From Amycolatopsis nivea (GTDB lineage: Bacteria > Actinomycetota > Actinomycetes > Mycobacteriales > Pseudonocardiaceae): a stretch of 64,000 nt of DNA. The stretch's first letter is position 1, and each line of letters begins with the position of its first letter. This document shows, one piece after another, positions 25,228 to 33,302 of this stretch. Position numbers and translations under genes: made by a program. The stretch lies in contig NZ_SDLT01000025.1 in assembly GCF_004522235.1 (NCBI RefSeq), positions 1 to 64,000 of the forward strand, written 5' to 3'. Below the pieces are notes generated by a model, which worked only from the letters and a program-made list of their open reading frames with translations, was not told the DNA's origin and ran no database searches.

Positions 25228-26228
25228 TGGAACGCGGACCGGTAGCCGAACAGCCCGGCGACGCCGCCGGTGTGCACGAAGACGACGCGGTCGGTCGCGG
25301 CGAACCGGCCTTCCGCGATCCCGCCGAGCAGGCCGGCGAAGCCCTTCCCCGAGTACACCGGGTCCAGCAGGATTCCTTCGGTCTCGGCGAGCAGCCGCAC
25401 CGCGTCGACCATGGACGGGGTCGGCACGCCGTAGCCCTCGCCGACCCAGCGGTCGTCCACCAGCACATCGTCACGGGAAACCTCGGTCCCGATCAGCTCC
25501 GCCGTCCGGACGGCCAGCCCGTGCACCGCGTCGATCTGCCGGGCTTCCGGCTGCCGCACGCTGACGCCGAGCACCCGCGCCGGGCTGTGCACCGCGCTCA
25601 ATCCGGCGACGAGCCCGGCCTGCGTGCCGGTGCTGCCGGTCGCGTGCACTACCCAGTCGACGGGGACCGGCGCGGCGTCCAGCTCCAGCGCGCACTGGAC
25701 GTATCCGAGGGCGCCGATCGGATTCGACCCGCCGCCCGGGATCACGTACGGCCGCCGTCCCTCCGCGCGCAGTTTCGCTGCCACGTCTTCCATCGCCGCT
25801 GACATATCAGTTCCGGCCGGTACCCGGTCCACGATGTCGGCGCCGAGCAATTCGTCGAGGAACACATTGCCGGAGTTCTCGTACTCCTCGTCGCGCACCT
25901 GCCGCTGTTCCAGCAGCAGTTTGCAGGCCAGTCCGGCGCGCGCGGCGGCCGCAGCGGTCTGCCGGGCGTGGTTCGACTGCGTCGCGCCCTGGGTGATCAG
26001 CGTGTCGGCACCCTGCGCGAGCGCGTCGCCGACGAGAAATTCCAGCTTGCGCGTTTTGTTGCCACCGGTCGCCAAACCCGTGCAGTCGTCGCGTTTGATC
26101 CAGAGGTCCGGTACGTCCCGGTGGCGTTCGCGCAATCGCGCGGTGAGCCGGTCCAGCGGTTCGAGCGGGGTCGGGAAATGTCCGAGCGGGAAGCGGGCGA
26201 AGCGCGTCGTCTGTACCACGGACGCCAT
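25224..26228 (-). CDS. D-cysteine desulfhydrase / cysteate sulfo-lyase / ACC deaminase family PLP enzyme
   Basis: A 334-residue fold-type II PLP enzyme. The Schiff-base Lys58 is in TGGNKTRKLEF, followed by TQGATQSNHARQTAAAAARA. The phosphate-binding loop is ATGSTGTQAGL and the C-terminal block is FVHTGGVAGLFGY. These features group it with D-cysteine desulfhydrase, L-cysteate sulfo-lyase (CuyA) and ACC deaminase, which are hard to separate by motif. Product would be pyruvate plus ammonia with sulfide or sulfite for the first two. The ATG at 26228 begins the unit and the racemase is coupled downstream. Confidence 0.9.
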   Translation of the reverse strand: MASVVQTTRFARFPLGHFPTPLEPLDRLTARLRERHRDVPDLWIKRDDCTGLATGGNKTRKLEFLVGDALAQGADTLITQGATQSNHARQTAAAAARAGLACKLLLEQRQVRDEEYENSGNVFLDELLGADIVDRVPAGTDMSAAMEDVAAKLRAEGRRPYVIPGGGSNPIGALGYVQCALELDAAPVPVDWVVHATGSTGTQAGLVAGLSAVHSPARVLGVSVRQPEARQIDAVHGLAVRTAELIGTEVSRDDVLVDDRWVGEGYGVPTPSMVDAVRLLAETEGILLDPVYSGKGFAGLLGGIAEGRFAATDRVVFVHTGGVAGLFGYRSAFQ

Positions 26229-26265
26229 CGTGCTTCCCGCGCCCGGCCGCTGTCCACCGCGTCCA

Positions 26266-26922
26266 TTACGGATGCAGTTCGGCCCGGATCACCCGCGCCG
26301 CCCGTGCCAGCCGCTCCCCGATCGCGTCGATGTCCGCCGGACCGGTCAGGTACACCACCGCGAGCGCGGCCGGATGCTGCCCGGGCACCGCGAGCGGCAC
26401 CGCGATCGACGACAGCCCGGGGATCACCTCGTCATGACTGGTCTCGTACGGTGCCGTCCCCCCGCGCAGCTGCTGCAGGATCGCGCGACCCGGCGCGCCG
26501 TCGGTGATCGGATGCCGGCTGCCCGGCCGCTGCGCCACCGCCGCCGTCGCCTGCCGCGGTTCGACGCTGGCCAGCGTGACCACGGAATCCTCGCCGTCGA
26601 GCGTCGCGAGGAACGCCGTCATGCCGAGTTCGTTCGCGAGCACGGTCAGCTCGGGCAGCGCGGTCGACTGAAGATCGCGGGAAACGTTGCGCGCCAACGC
26701 CGCCAGCCGCGCCCCCAGTTCCAGTTCGCCGTTCGCGCCGCGCACGACCAGCCCGTGGTCCTCGAGCGTGCGCACGATGCGGTAGGTGATCGACCGGTGC
26801 AGCCCGAGCCGCGAGGCCAGCTCGCCGATCGACAGCGGCGCGCCGGCCTCGGCGAGCACTTCGAGCGCGGTGAGCCCGCGCGACAACGTCTGCGACCCGG
26901 CCGCTTGCTTGGCTTCCGTCAC
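26266..26922 (-). CDS. IclR-family transcriptional regulator
   Basis: A 218-residue IclR regulator. The winged helix is SIGELASRLGLHRSITYRIV and the C-terminal effector domain includes ASVEPRQATAAVAQRPGSRH and VIPGLSSIAVPLAVPG. GTG 26922 is chosen for AAGGA 7 nt upstream; the open frame before it runs through the operator region. It is divergent from the aromatic monooxygenase at 27056, with two operator-like boxes between them, so it very likely controls that gene. It shares a strand with the PLP/racemase unit downstream but is separated from it by 37 bp. Confidence 0.9.
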   Translation of the reverse strand: MTEAKQAAGSQTLSRGLTALEVLAEAGAPLSIGELASRLGLHRSITYRIVRTLEDHGLVVRGANGELELGARLAALARNVSRDLQSTALPELTVLANELGMTAFLATLDGEDSVVTLASVEPRQATAAVAQRPGSRHPITDGAPGRAILQQLRGGTAPYETSHDEVIPGLSSIAVPLAVPGQHPAALAVVYLTGPADIDAIGERLARAARVIRAELHP

Positions 26923-26982
26923 GACTCGGTCCTTCCCCGCGGGGTCTTGTGCACCGGCGCGGCCCACCCTAGCATCGTTGTA

Positions 26983-27016
26983 CTCAATAATTGAACAACG
27001 AGTTCTATTATCGAAC
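26983..27016. promoter_or_regulatory. paired IclR-type operator boxes
   Basis: Two related boxes lie between the IclR gene and the monooxygenase. Box A (about 26982-26996) reads gttcaattattgagt on the reverse strand. Box B (27002-27016) reads gttctattatcgaac. They share 11 of 15 positions in a GTTC-N-ATTAT-N-GA frame, which fits the AT-rich quasi-palindromes bound by IclR proteins. They are centred about 20 bp apart (two helical turns). Confidence 0.6.
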
Positions 27017-27055
27017 ACGGTCCCCTTTGGTGCTCACAGTGAGGTGAGGAAATCC

Positions 27056-28912
27056 ATGCAGTTCCACCACCACGGCTACGTTTCCGGCGAACCGCGCGTC
27101 CTGCCCGCCGCCGGAACCGGAATCGACCGGCCCGCGGAACTGCCGGACGAGGTCGACGTGCTGATCGTGGGCACCGGCCCCGCGGGCATGATCACCGCCG
27201 CGCAGCTGTCCCGGTTCCCGCACGTCACCACGCGCATCGTCGAACGCCGCGGCGGACGGCTCGAGGTCGGGCAGGCGGACGGGATCCAGGCGCGCAGCGT
27301 CGAGACGTTCCAGGCCTTCGGTTTCGCGAACCGGATCGTCGAGGAGGCGTACCGGATCACCACGATGTCGTTCTGGAAGCCCGATCCCGCCGATCCGAAG
27401 CGCATCGTCCGCTCGTCGCGCGTGCCCGACGACCCCACCGGGATCAGCGAATTCCCGCATCTCATCGTCAACCAGGCCCGGGTGCAGGACTATTTCGCCG
27501 AGTACATGGCCCATTCGCCGAGCCGGATGACGCCCGATTTCGGCCTGGAATTCCAGTCGCTCACCATTACTGAGGGCGACGAATACCCGGTTACCGTCAC
27601 GCTGCGGCACACCGCCGGCCCGCGCACCGGCGAGGATCGCGTAGTCCGGGCCAAATACGTGGTCGGCTGCGACGGAGCCCGCAGCGCGGTGCGCGAATCG
27701 ATCGGCCGGCAACTCGTCGGCGACCAGGCTTTGCACGCGTGGGGCGTGATGGACGTCCTCGCCGTCACCGATTTCCCGGACATCCGCACGAAATGCGCCA
27801 TCCAGTCCCACGACGGCGGCAATATCCTGCTGATCCCGCGCGAGGGCGGCACATTGTTCCGGATGTATGTCGATCTGGGCGAGGTGTCCGAGGACGACCA
27901 CGGCGCCGTGCGGAAGACGACGATCGACCAGATCATCGCGCGCGCCAACGCGATCATGAGTCCGTACACTGTGGACGTCAAGAACGTGGCCTGGCACAGC
28001 GTGTACGAGGTCGGCCATCGTCTCACCGACAAATTCGACGACGTTCCCGTCGGCGACGCCCGGCTCCCGCGCGTCTTCATCACCGGCGACGCCTGCCACA
28101 CGCACAGCGCGAAAGCCGGGCAGGGCATGAACGTCTCGATGCAGGACGGGTTCAACATCGGCTGGAAACTGGGCCACGTGCTCGACGGCCGCGGTCCCGC
28201 TTCGCTGCTGGCCACCTATTCCGCGGAACGCCAGCTGATCGCGAAAAACCTCATCGACTTCGACAAGGAATGGTCGACCCTCATGGCGGCCCGGCCGGAG
28301 GACCTGGCCGATCCGGCGGAGCTGGAAGAGTTCTACGTGAAGACCTTCGAGTTCCCGTCCGGTTTCATGACGTGCTACCAGCCTTCGGTGCTCATCGCCT
28401 CGCCGGAACACCAGGAATTGGCGACCGGGTTCCCGATCGGCAAACGGTTCAAATCGGCTCCCGTCACGCGAGTGTGCGACGCGAACACGGTCCACTTAGG
28501 ACATCACGCCCAGGCCGACGGCCGGTGGCGCGTCTACGTCTTCGGACCCGCCGCTCCGGTGGCGGATTTCGCCGACTGGCTGGGGAATTCCCCGGACTCC
28601 CCGGTCGTGGCCCACACGCCGAAGAACCTGGACGTCGACGCTTGGTTCGACGTGAAGGTGATCTACCCGCGGCCGTACGAGGAGGTCGATCTCGGCGAGG
28701 TCCCGGAGATCTTCCTGCCCCGCACCGGTCCGTTCTCGCTGATCGACTACGAGAAGGTCTATGCGTCCGAAGACATCTTCGCCGACCGCGGCATCTCGCC
28801 CGGCGGTGCGGTAGTGGTGGTCCGGCCGGACCAGTACGTCGCGAACGTCCTTCCCCTCACCGCTACCGCCGAGCTGGCCGCGTTCTTCGCGCCGATCTTC
28901 AGCGCCGAGTAG
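27056..28912 (+). CDS. FAD-dependent aromatic hydroxylase (3-hydroxybenzoate 4-monooxygenase / phenol 2-monooxygenase type)
   Basis: A 618-residue flavoprotein. It has the GxGxxG motif VLIVGTGPAGM (residues 36-46), the DG motif VVGCDGARSAVRE near residue 205, the FAD block ITGDACHTHSAKAGQGMN near 343, and a C-terminal thioredoxin-like domain from about residue 460 typical of phenol hydroxylases. The N-terminus MQFHHHGY is like MobA-type 3-hydroxybenzoate 4-hydroxylases. ATG 27056 has GAGGTGAGGA upstream. Inferred reaction: NADPH-dependent ortho-hydroxylation of a phenolic acid. No ring-cleavage gene lies in the window, so the product must go elsewhere. Probably controlled by the divergent IclR protein. 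Confidence 0.92.
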   Translation: MQFHHHGYVSGEPRVLPAAGTGIDRPAELPDEVDVLIVGTGPAGMITAAQLSRFPHVTTRIVERRGGRLEVGQADGIQARSVETFQAFGFANRIVEEAYRITTMSFWKPDPADPKRIVRSSRVPDDPTGISEFPHLIVNQARVQDYFAEYMAHSPSRMTPDFGLEFQSLTITEGDEYPVTVTLRHTAGPRTGEDRVVRAKYVVGCDGARSAVRESIGRQLVGDQALHAWGVMDVLAVTDFPDIRTKCAIQSHDGGNILLIPREGGTLFRMYVDLGEVSEDDHGAVRKTTIDQIIARANAIMSPYTVDVKNVAWHSVYEVGHRLTDKFDDVPVGDARLPRVFITGDACHTHSAKAGQGMNVSMQDGFNIGWKLGHVLDGRGPASLLATYSAERQLIAKNLIDFDKEWSTLMAARPEDLADPAELEEFYVKTFEFPSGFMTCYQPSVLIASPEHQELATGFPIGKRFKSAPVTRVCDANTVHLGHHAQADGRWRVYVFGPAAPVADFADWLGNSPDSPVVAHTPKNLDVDAWFDVKVIYPRPYEEVDLGEVPEIFLPRTGPFSLIDYEKVYASEDIFADRGISPGGAVVVVRPDQYVANVLPLTATAELAAFFAPIFSAE

Positions 28913-30338
28913 CCGGGGAAGGCTCGGCGGGACAGAAGCGGTCCCGCGCCGGGAAGTTCCCGCCGACCAGGTACGCCGTCGTCGTGTCGTTGAGGCAGTG
29001 GTTCGCGCCCGCACCGTAAGCGACGTGTCCGCCCTGGTCGGCGGTGACCATCCGGGCCCGGGCGCCGAACGCCCAGCGCGTGCGCAACGCCCCGGGCAAC
29101 GGCGTCGCCGGGTCGCGAAGGTTCTGCACCATCAGCACGTCGGCCGGTCCTTGGCCGGTGATCCGCACCTTCTGCTCCACCGGCGCGGGCCAGTACGCAC
29201 ACGCCCGGATGTTGGCGGCGTAAGCGCCGTACATCGGATACCGCGCCCGGTCGATCTCGACGTTGCGCTGATAGGTCCGCACCGACGTCGGCCACTGCGA
29301 ATCCCCGCAGATCACCCCGAGGTACCCGACGGGGAAGCTGCCGCGATCGCCGGTCGCCTTCGCGGCGGCTCCGGGGAGCGGCTGATGCGTGTCGAGCAGA
29401 TGCCAATACGTGGCCAGCTCAGGGAAACTGGCGTCGTTCCGGATTTCCCCGGACGTGAAGCCGCGGAACGCCGTCCCGTCGAACCCGGACTCCGGCTTGC
29501 GGTCCAGCCGGTCGGCCAGCTCGTAGTACTTCTTCGTGACCGCCGCCGGAGTGGTGCCCAGGTGATAGTCCTGGTCGTGCTTCGCGGCGAAGTTGGCGAA
29601 GTCGGGGAACCGCTGCTGGAAACCCATGCCCTGCGCGCGCAACGCCTCGACGTCGTATCCCTCCGGCGGCAAGCTGCTGTCCAGCACGATCCGGTCGCTG
29701 CGGTCCGGGAACAGCGTCGTGTACACCGCGCCGAGGTAGGTGCCGTACGACTCGCCGTAATAGGAAATCTTCGCCTCCCCCAAGGCTTCCCGGATCCGGT
29801 CCATGTCCCGCGCCGTGTTCGCGGTGGTGATGAACGGCAACAGATCGGCAGTCTCGGAGGTCGTGCACTGCTTGGCGATCCGCTTCGCCAACTCGGCCGA
29901 CTTCGCCACGTCCGCCGGGTTGTGCGGATAGGGCGGGTTGGCCGCGAGCGTCTTGTCCGCGTCGTTCAGGCCGCAGGTCAACCCCGCGCTGGAGCCGATC
30001 CCGCGCGGATCGAAGCCGACGATGTCATAGCTGTCCCGCACCGCCTGCGGAAACGGCAGCAGTGCCGGGACGCGCGACCCGGCGAGACCCGGCCCGCCCG
30101 GGTTGACCAGCAGCACCCCGCGCCGCTTCTCCGGCTTCGCCGCGGGCAGCCGGGACACCGCGAGGTCGATCGTCCGCCCGTCCGGATGCCGGTAGTCCAG
30201 CGGAACGGTCACGGTCGAACACTGCAGGCCGGGTTGTCCCGGGCAGGCGCTCCACCGCGGCCCGGCCGAAGCGGGGGCAGCCGAAACCACCCCCGCCAGC
30301 ACCGCGACGGCAAGCGCGATCGGCATGGTCTTTCGCAT
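28899..30338 (-). CDS. secreted alpha/beta-hydrolase, TAP-type tripeptidyl aminopeptidase
   Basis: A 479-residue secreted serine hydrolase. The signal peptide is at residues 1-27 (MPIALAVAVLAGVVSAAPAS). Oxyanion block is LLVNPGGPGLAGS, nucleophile Ser at about 195 in YYGESYGTYLG, and the C-terminal TAP-like domain carries DPATPL (catalytic Asp) and GGHVAYG (His). Cysteines in the mature part may form disulfides. Known: Streptomyces tripeptidyl aminopeptidases of this type release N-terminal tripeptides outside the cell. ATG 30338 is preceded by AGAGGAG. The 3' end overlaps the convergent monooxygenase by 14 nt. Confidence 0.92.
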   Translation of the reverse strand: MRKTMPIALAVAVLAGVVSAAPASAGPRWSACPGQPGLQCSTVTVPLDYRHPDGRTIDLAVSRLPAAKPEKRRGVLLVNPGGPGLAGSRVPALLPFPQAVRDSYDIVGFDPRGIGSSAGLTCGLNDADKTLAANPPYPHNPADVAKSAELAKRIAKQCTTSETADLLPFITTANTARDMDRIREALGEAKISYYGESYGTYLGAVYTTLFPDRSDRIVLDSSLPPEGYDVEALRAQGMGFQQRFPDFANFAAKHDQDYHLGTTPAAVTKKYYELADRLDRKPESGFDGTAFRGFTSGEIRNDASFPELATYWHLLDTHQPLPGAAAKATGDRGSFPVGYLGVICGDSQWPTSVRTYQRNVEIDRARYPMYGAYAANIRACAYWPAPVEQKVRITGQGPADVLMVQNLRDPATPLPGALRTRWAFGARARMVTADQGGHVAYGAGANHCLNDTTTAYLVGGNFPARDRFCPAEPSPATRR

Positions 30339-30410
30339 CAGCTCTCCTCTTCGCATCGGAATCGCTGATTCACCACACCAGCCGCCGCCGGGCCGGACCC
30401 CTGCCATTTG

Positions 30411-31565
30411 TCACCCCCGCAGCACGGCGGCGAGCCCCTCCCGCAGATCCCGGACGAAGTACTCCGGCACTTCCAGCGACGGGAAATGCCCGCCGCGTTC
30501 CGGCACGCGCCACCGGACGATCTGGCGGAACCGCTCCCGCGCCCAGGGACGCGGGGTCTTCTCCGTGTCGCGGGGGTACATGGTGATCGCCGCCGGAACG
30601 TCCACGCGAAGCTCGGGGTCCAGCGAATTGTGGCTCTCGTAGTAGATCCGGGCCGCCGACGCCCCGGAGCGCGTCAGCCAATACAGCGTGACGTCGTCCA
30701 GAACGCGATCCCGGGAAATCGTCTCGAACGGACTGTCCTCGGTGTCCGACCATTCCGCGAATTTGTCCACGAGCCAGGCGAGCAGCCCGACCGGCGAGTC
30801 GACGAGCGAGTACCCGATGGTCTGCGGCTCGGTCGCCTGGAGTTTCGCGTAGGCCCCGCGCCGCCGCCAGAACTGGCGGGTTTCCTCGGTCCACCCGCGC
30901 TCGTCCGCGGTCAGGCCGTCCGTCGGCAGCCCGGGCGGGGCTTCCGCGAACAGCGTGTGGACGCCGAGAACCCGCTCCGGGAACCGGCCGGCGAGAATCG
31001 TGGTGATATTGCCGCCCCAGTCGCCGCCGTGGGCCAGAAACTGGCGATATCCGAGCCGGTCCATCAATTCCACCCACGCGGCCGCGATCTTTTCCGTGCC
31101 CCATCCCGTCGTGGCCGGTTTGTCGCTGTACCCGTATCCGGGCAAGGACGGGATTACGACGTGAAACGCCGGCGCGCTGGCGTCTTCGGGATCCGCCAGG
31201 TCGTCCACGATGTCGACGAACTCCGCGACGCTGCCCGGCCAGCCGTGCGTCAAGATCAGCGGGACGGCGTCCGCGCGCGGGGACCGGCGGTGCAGGAAGT
31301 GGATCCCCAGCCCGTCGATGACCGTCCGGAACTGGCCGATCCGGTCAAGGCGCGCCTCGAACGCGCGCCAGTCGTACTCGGTGCGCCAGTAGTGCACGAG
31401 GTCGACCAGGTCGGCGAGCGGAACGCCCTGGTCCCAGCGTCGGGGGCCGCGCACCGTCTCGGCCTCCGGAAGCCTCGCCGCGGCCAGCCGCGCCCGGAGA
31501 TCGTCGAGGTCAGCGTCGGTCGCCCGGGCTTCGAATGCTGCTACTTCGCTGGTCAGAGCGGTCAT
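30411..31565 (-). CDS. epoxide hydrolase (EHN-domain alpha/beta-hydrolase)
   Basis: A 384-residue cytoplasmic epoxide hydrolase of the microsomal type. An N-terminal EHN domain (residues 1-100, with LRARLAAARLPEAE and WRTEYDWRAFEARL) precedes the alpha/beta fold. Oxyanion block is LTHGWPGSVAEF and the nucleophile Asp, at about residue 181, is in AHGGDWGGNI. The catalytic His lies in RGGHFPSLEVPE. GAGGAGG lies just upstream of ATG 31565. It is divergent from a CGNR regulator, with two matching operators in the 82-bp gap, so it is probably induced by a xenobiotic or epoxide. Confidence 0.93.
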   Translation of the reverse strand: MTALTSEVAAFEARATDADLDDLRARLAAARLPEAETVRGPRRWDQGVPLADLVDLVHYWRTEYDWRAFEARLDRIGQFRTVIDGLGIHFLHRRSPRADAVPLILTHGWPGSVAEFVDIVDDLADPEDASAPAFHVVIPSLPGYGYSDKPATTGWGTEKIAAAWVELMDRLGYRQFLAHGGDWGGNITTILAGRFPERVLGVHTLFAEAPPGLPTDGLTADERGWTEETRQFWRRRGAYAKLQATEPQTIGYSLVDSPVGLLAWLVDKFAEWSDTEDSPFETISRDRVLDDVTLYWLTRSGASAARIYYESHNSLDPELRVDVPAAITMYPRDTEKTPRPWARERFRQIVRWRVPERGGHFPSLEVPEYFVRDLREGLAAVLRG

Positions 31566-31586
31566 GGGTCCTCCTCGGGTCGTTGG

Positions 31587-31603
31587 AACCGGCTTAGACG
31601 GTT
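31587..31603. promoter_or_regulatory. operator 1 (AACCGGCTTAGACGGTT)
   Basis: A 17-bp quasi-palindrome, AACC-GGCTTAGAC-GGTT, lies 22-38 bp upstream of the epoxide hydrolase start. It matches operator 2 at 14 of 17 positions. The centres are 42 bp apart, about four helical turns, which would place two bound dimers on the same face. Confidence 0.72.
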
Positions 31604-31628
31604 CTAGCAGCCGCCCGCGTCCGAGCGC

Positions 31629-31645
31629 AACCGGCTAAGCTGGTT
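31629..31645. promoter_or_regulatory. operator 2 (AACCGGCTAAGCTGGTT)
   Basis: A near-perfect 17-bp palindrome ends 2 nt before the ATG of the CGNR gene. Its position would block the CGNR promoter or start, which suggests autoregulation. No Shine-Dalgarno-like sequence fits between it and the ATG, so the mRNA may be leaderless. Confidence 0.72.
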
Positions 31646-31647
31646 CC

Positions 31648-32211
31648 ATGCCTGCCGCGTTCCCTGACTTCCGCCTCGGCACCGTGCTCGCGACCAGCTT
31701 CACGGCGACCCTGACCGAGCGCCGCGGCGATTCCGTCGAGCGCATTCCCGTCCCGCAGCGGCTCGCCGATTGGCTGGCAGTGAGCGGCCTCGCCGTGGAG
31801 TCCTGCACCGACGAGCAACTCGAGCTCGCCCGGGAACTGCGGGAGTCGATTCACGCCGCCGCGACTGCTGCCGCGCTCCAGGAGCCGCTCCCCGCCGCCG
31901 CGGTCGAGATCATCAATGCCCGCAGCGCGCAGGGCCAGGCGTCGGCGGTCCTGACGCCGGACGGCAAACGGCGCTGGCAGCTCAACTCGCCCACCGCCGT
32001 GGAGGATGCCCTCGGAGTGATCGCTGCCGACGCGATCAGCATCATTTCTGGCGAACGGGACGGCAAACTCGCCTTGTGCGCCTCGCCGACCTGCCAGGCC
32101 GCGTTCTTCGACACCAGCCAGAGCCGCACCCGCAGATGGTGCGACATGAACACGTGCGGGAACCGGCAGAAGAAGGCGCGCTTCAATGCGAACCGCGCCG
32201 CGGCGAAGTGA
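31648..32211 (+). CDS. CGNR zinc-finger (ABATE domain) regulator
   Basis: A 187-residue protein. It has an N-terminal ABATE ('putative stress-induced') domain (residues 1-130) and a C-terminal CGNR zinc finger with Cys144, Cys149, Cys165 and Cys170. The motif is CASPTCQAAFFDTSQSRTRR, then WCDMNTCGNR. Known: these proteins are presumed transcription factors whose finger binds DNA; few have been characterised. It is divergent from the epoxide hydrolase, and two 17-bp operators between them make a self-contained regulatory switch likely. Confidence 0.9.
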   Translation: MPAAFPDFRLGTVLATSFTATLTERRGDSVERIPVPQRLADWLAVSGLAVESCTDEQLELARELRESIHAAATAAALQEPLPAAAVEIINARSAQGQASAVLTPDGKRRWQLNSPTAVEDALGVIAADAISIISGERDGKLALCASPTCQAAFFDTSQSRTRRWCDMNTCGNRQKKARFNANRAAAK

Positions 32212-32471
32212 GCAGCTTGCGCGGCCGGTCCCTGTTGGACATCCGAGCTAAAGCTCGCAATGTAGGGGTGACCAGCGAAAACCTGGCTCCCTTTTCTCGC
32301 CGGATGACCACTGTCGGGGAACTGTAAGCCGCCCGTCGCCGCAGCGAATTCCCCACGGTTCCGCGCTCGCCCGCGTCACCTGTCCACGTCCTCGGTCCCG
32401 CCGATGGCGGACGCCCCGGAATTGTCGGTCCCCGGATTTACCATGGCGGGCACATCCGAGGAGGTGTGCAC

Positions 32472-33269
32472 ATGCGGGACGCCGTGCTGGAGGCTGCGAG
32501 GTTCCTGACCGCCGGACGCACCCGGCAGCTCACGCTCGAGGACGTGGCCGACCACGTCCGCTACAGCCCGTTCCACCTGGCGCGCGCGTTCGAGCGGGAG
32601 ATCGGCCTGCCGCCGGGGAAATTCCTTGCCGCGCAACGGTTCCAGCTCGCCAAGGAGTTGCTGCTGGACACCGGTGAAAAAGTGGTCGACATCTGCCACG
32701 AGGTCGGGTTCTCCGCGCCGGGCACGTTCACCACGAGGTTCACCGCGGCGGTCGGCGTGAGCCCGCACCGGTTCCGGCAGCTGCCCGGCCTCCTCGCCGA
32801 GCACCCGCCGGAACCGGTGCGGGTCGCGGGCCCGGATTGCGCGGGCGGAGCCGTCACCGGCCGCGCGCTGCTGAGTCCGGCGGCGGTCGCCGCGCTCGAC
32901 GGAGCCCCGGCGGTCTATGTCGGACTGTTCGCCGCGTCGTCCGCGCGCGGCGTGCCCGTCAGCGGCTCGCTCCTGGGGCCGGATCTGGAGTTCACGCTCG
33001 TCGACGTACCCGCCGGCACCTACCGGCTGCTGGCGTGCGCGCTGCCGTCAGCCGCCGATCCGCGCGCGCAGCTCGCGCCGAGCGTGCAGGCGGTCGGCTC
33101 GGCTGCCCGGCCGGTGCGGATCCGGGCCGGGCCGGTGCCGCTGCGCCAGGACGTCCGGCTCGACGTCGCGCCCTCGTGGTCGCCTCCGGTGCTGGTCGCG
33201 CTGCCCCCGCTGGCGTCGGAGGGAGCGCAAGAATGGAGAGGCGGCGCGCGGCTGGCGAGATTAGGTTGA
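32472..33269 (+). CDS. AraC-family transcriptional regulator
   Basis: A 265-residue regulator with the DNA-binding domain at the N-terminus: two helix-turn-helix motifs (LTLEDVADHVRYSPFHLARA and VVDICHEVGFSAPGTFTTRF). A C-terminal domain (about residues 120-250) of a GyrI-like or small-molecule-binding type follows. ATG 32472 is preceded by GAGGAGGT at a good distance; a GTG two codons earlier is possible. It lies 33 bp upstream of the BNR-protein gene on the same strand, so it may be co-transcribed with it. Confidence 0.88.
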   Translation: MRDAVLEAARFLTAGRTRQLTLEDVADHVRYSPFHLARAFEREIGLPPGKFLAAQRFQLAKELLLDTGEKVVDICHEVGFSAPGTFTTRFTAAVGVSPHRFRQLPGLLAEHPPEPVRVAGPDCAGGAVTGRALLSPAAVAALDGAPAVYVGLFAASSARGVPVSGSLLGPDLEFTLVDVPAGTYRLLACALPSAADPRAQLAPSVQAVGSAARPVRIRAGPVPLRQDVRLDVAPSWSPPVLVALPPLASEGAQEWRGGARLARLG

Positions 33270-33302
33270 ACCAGGTCACAGGGCCGTTGTCAGGGAGAAA
33301 GC

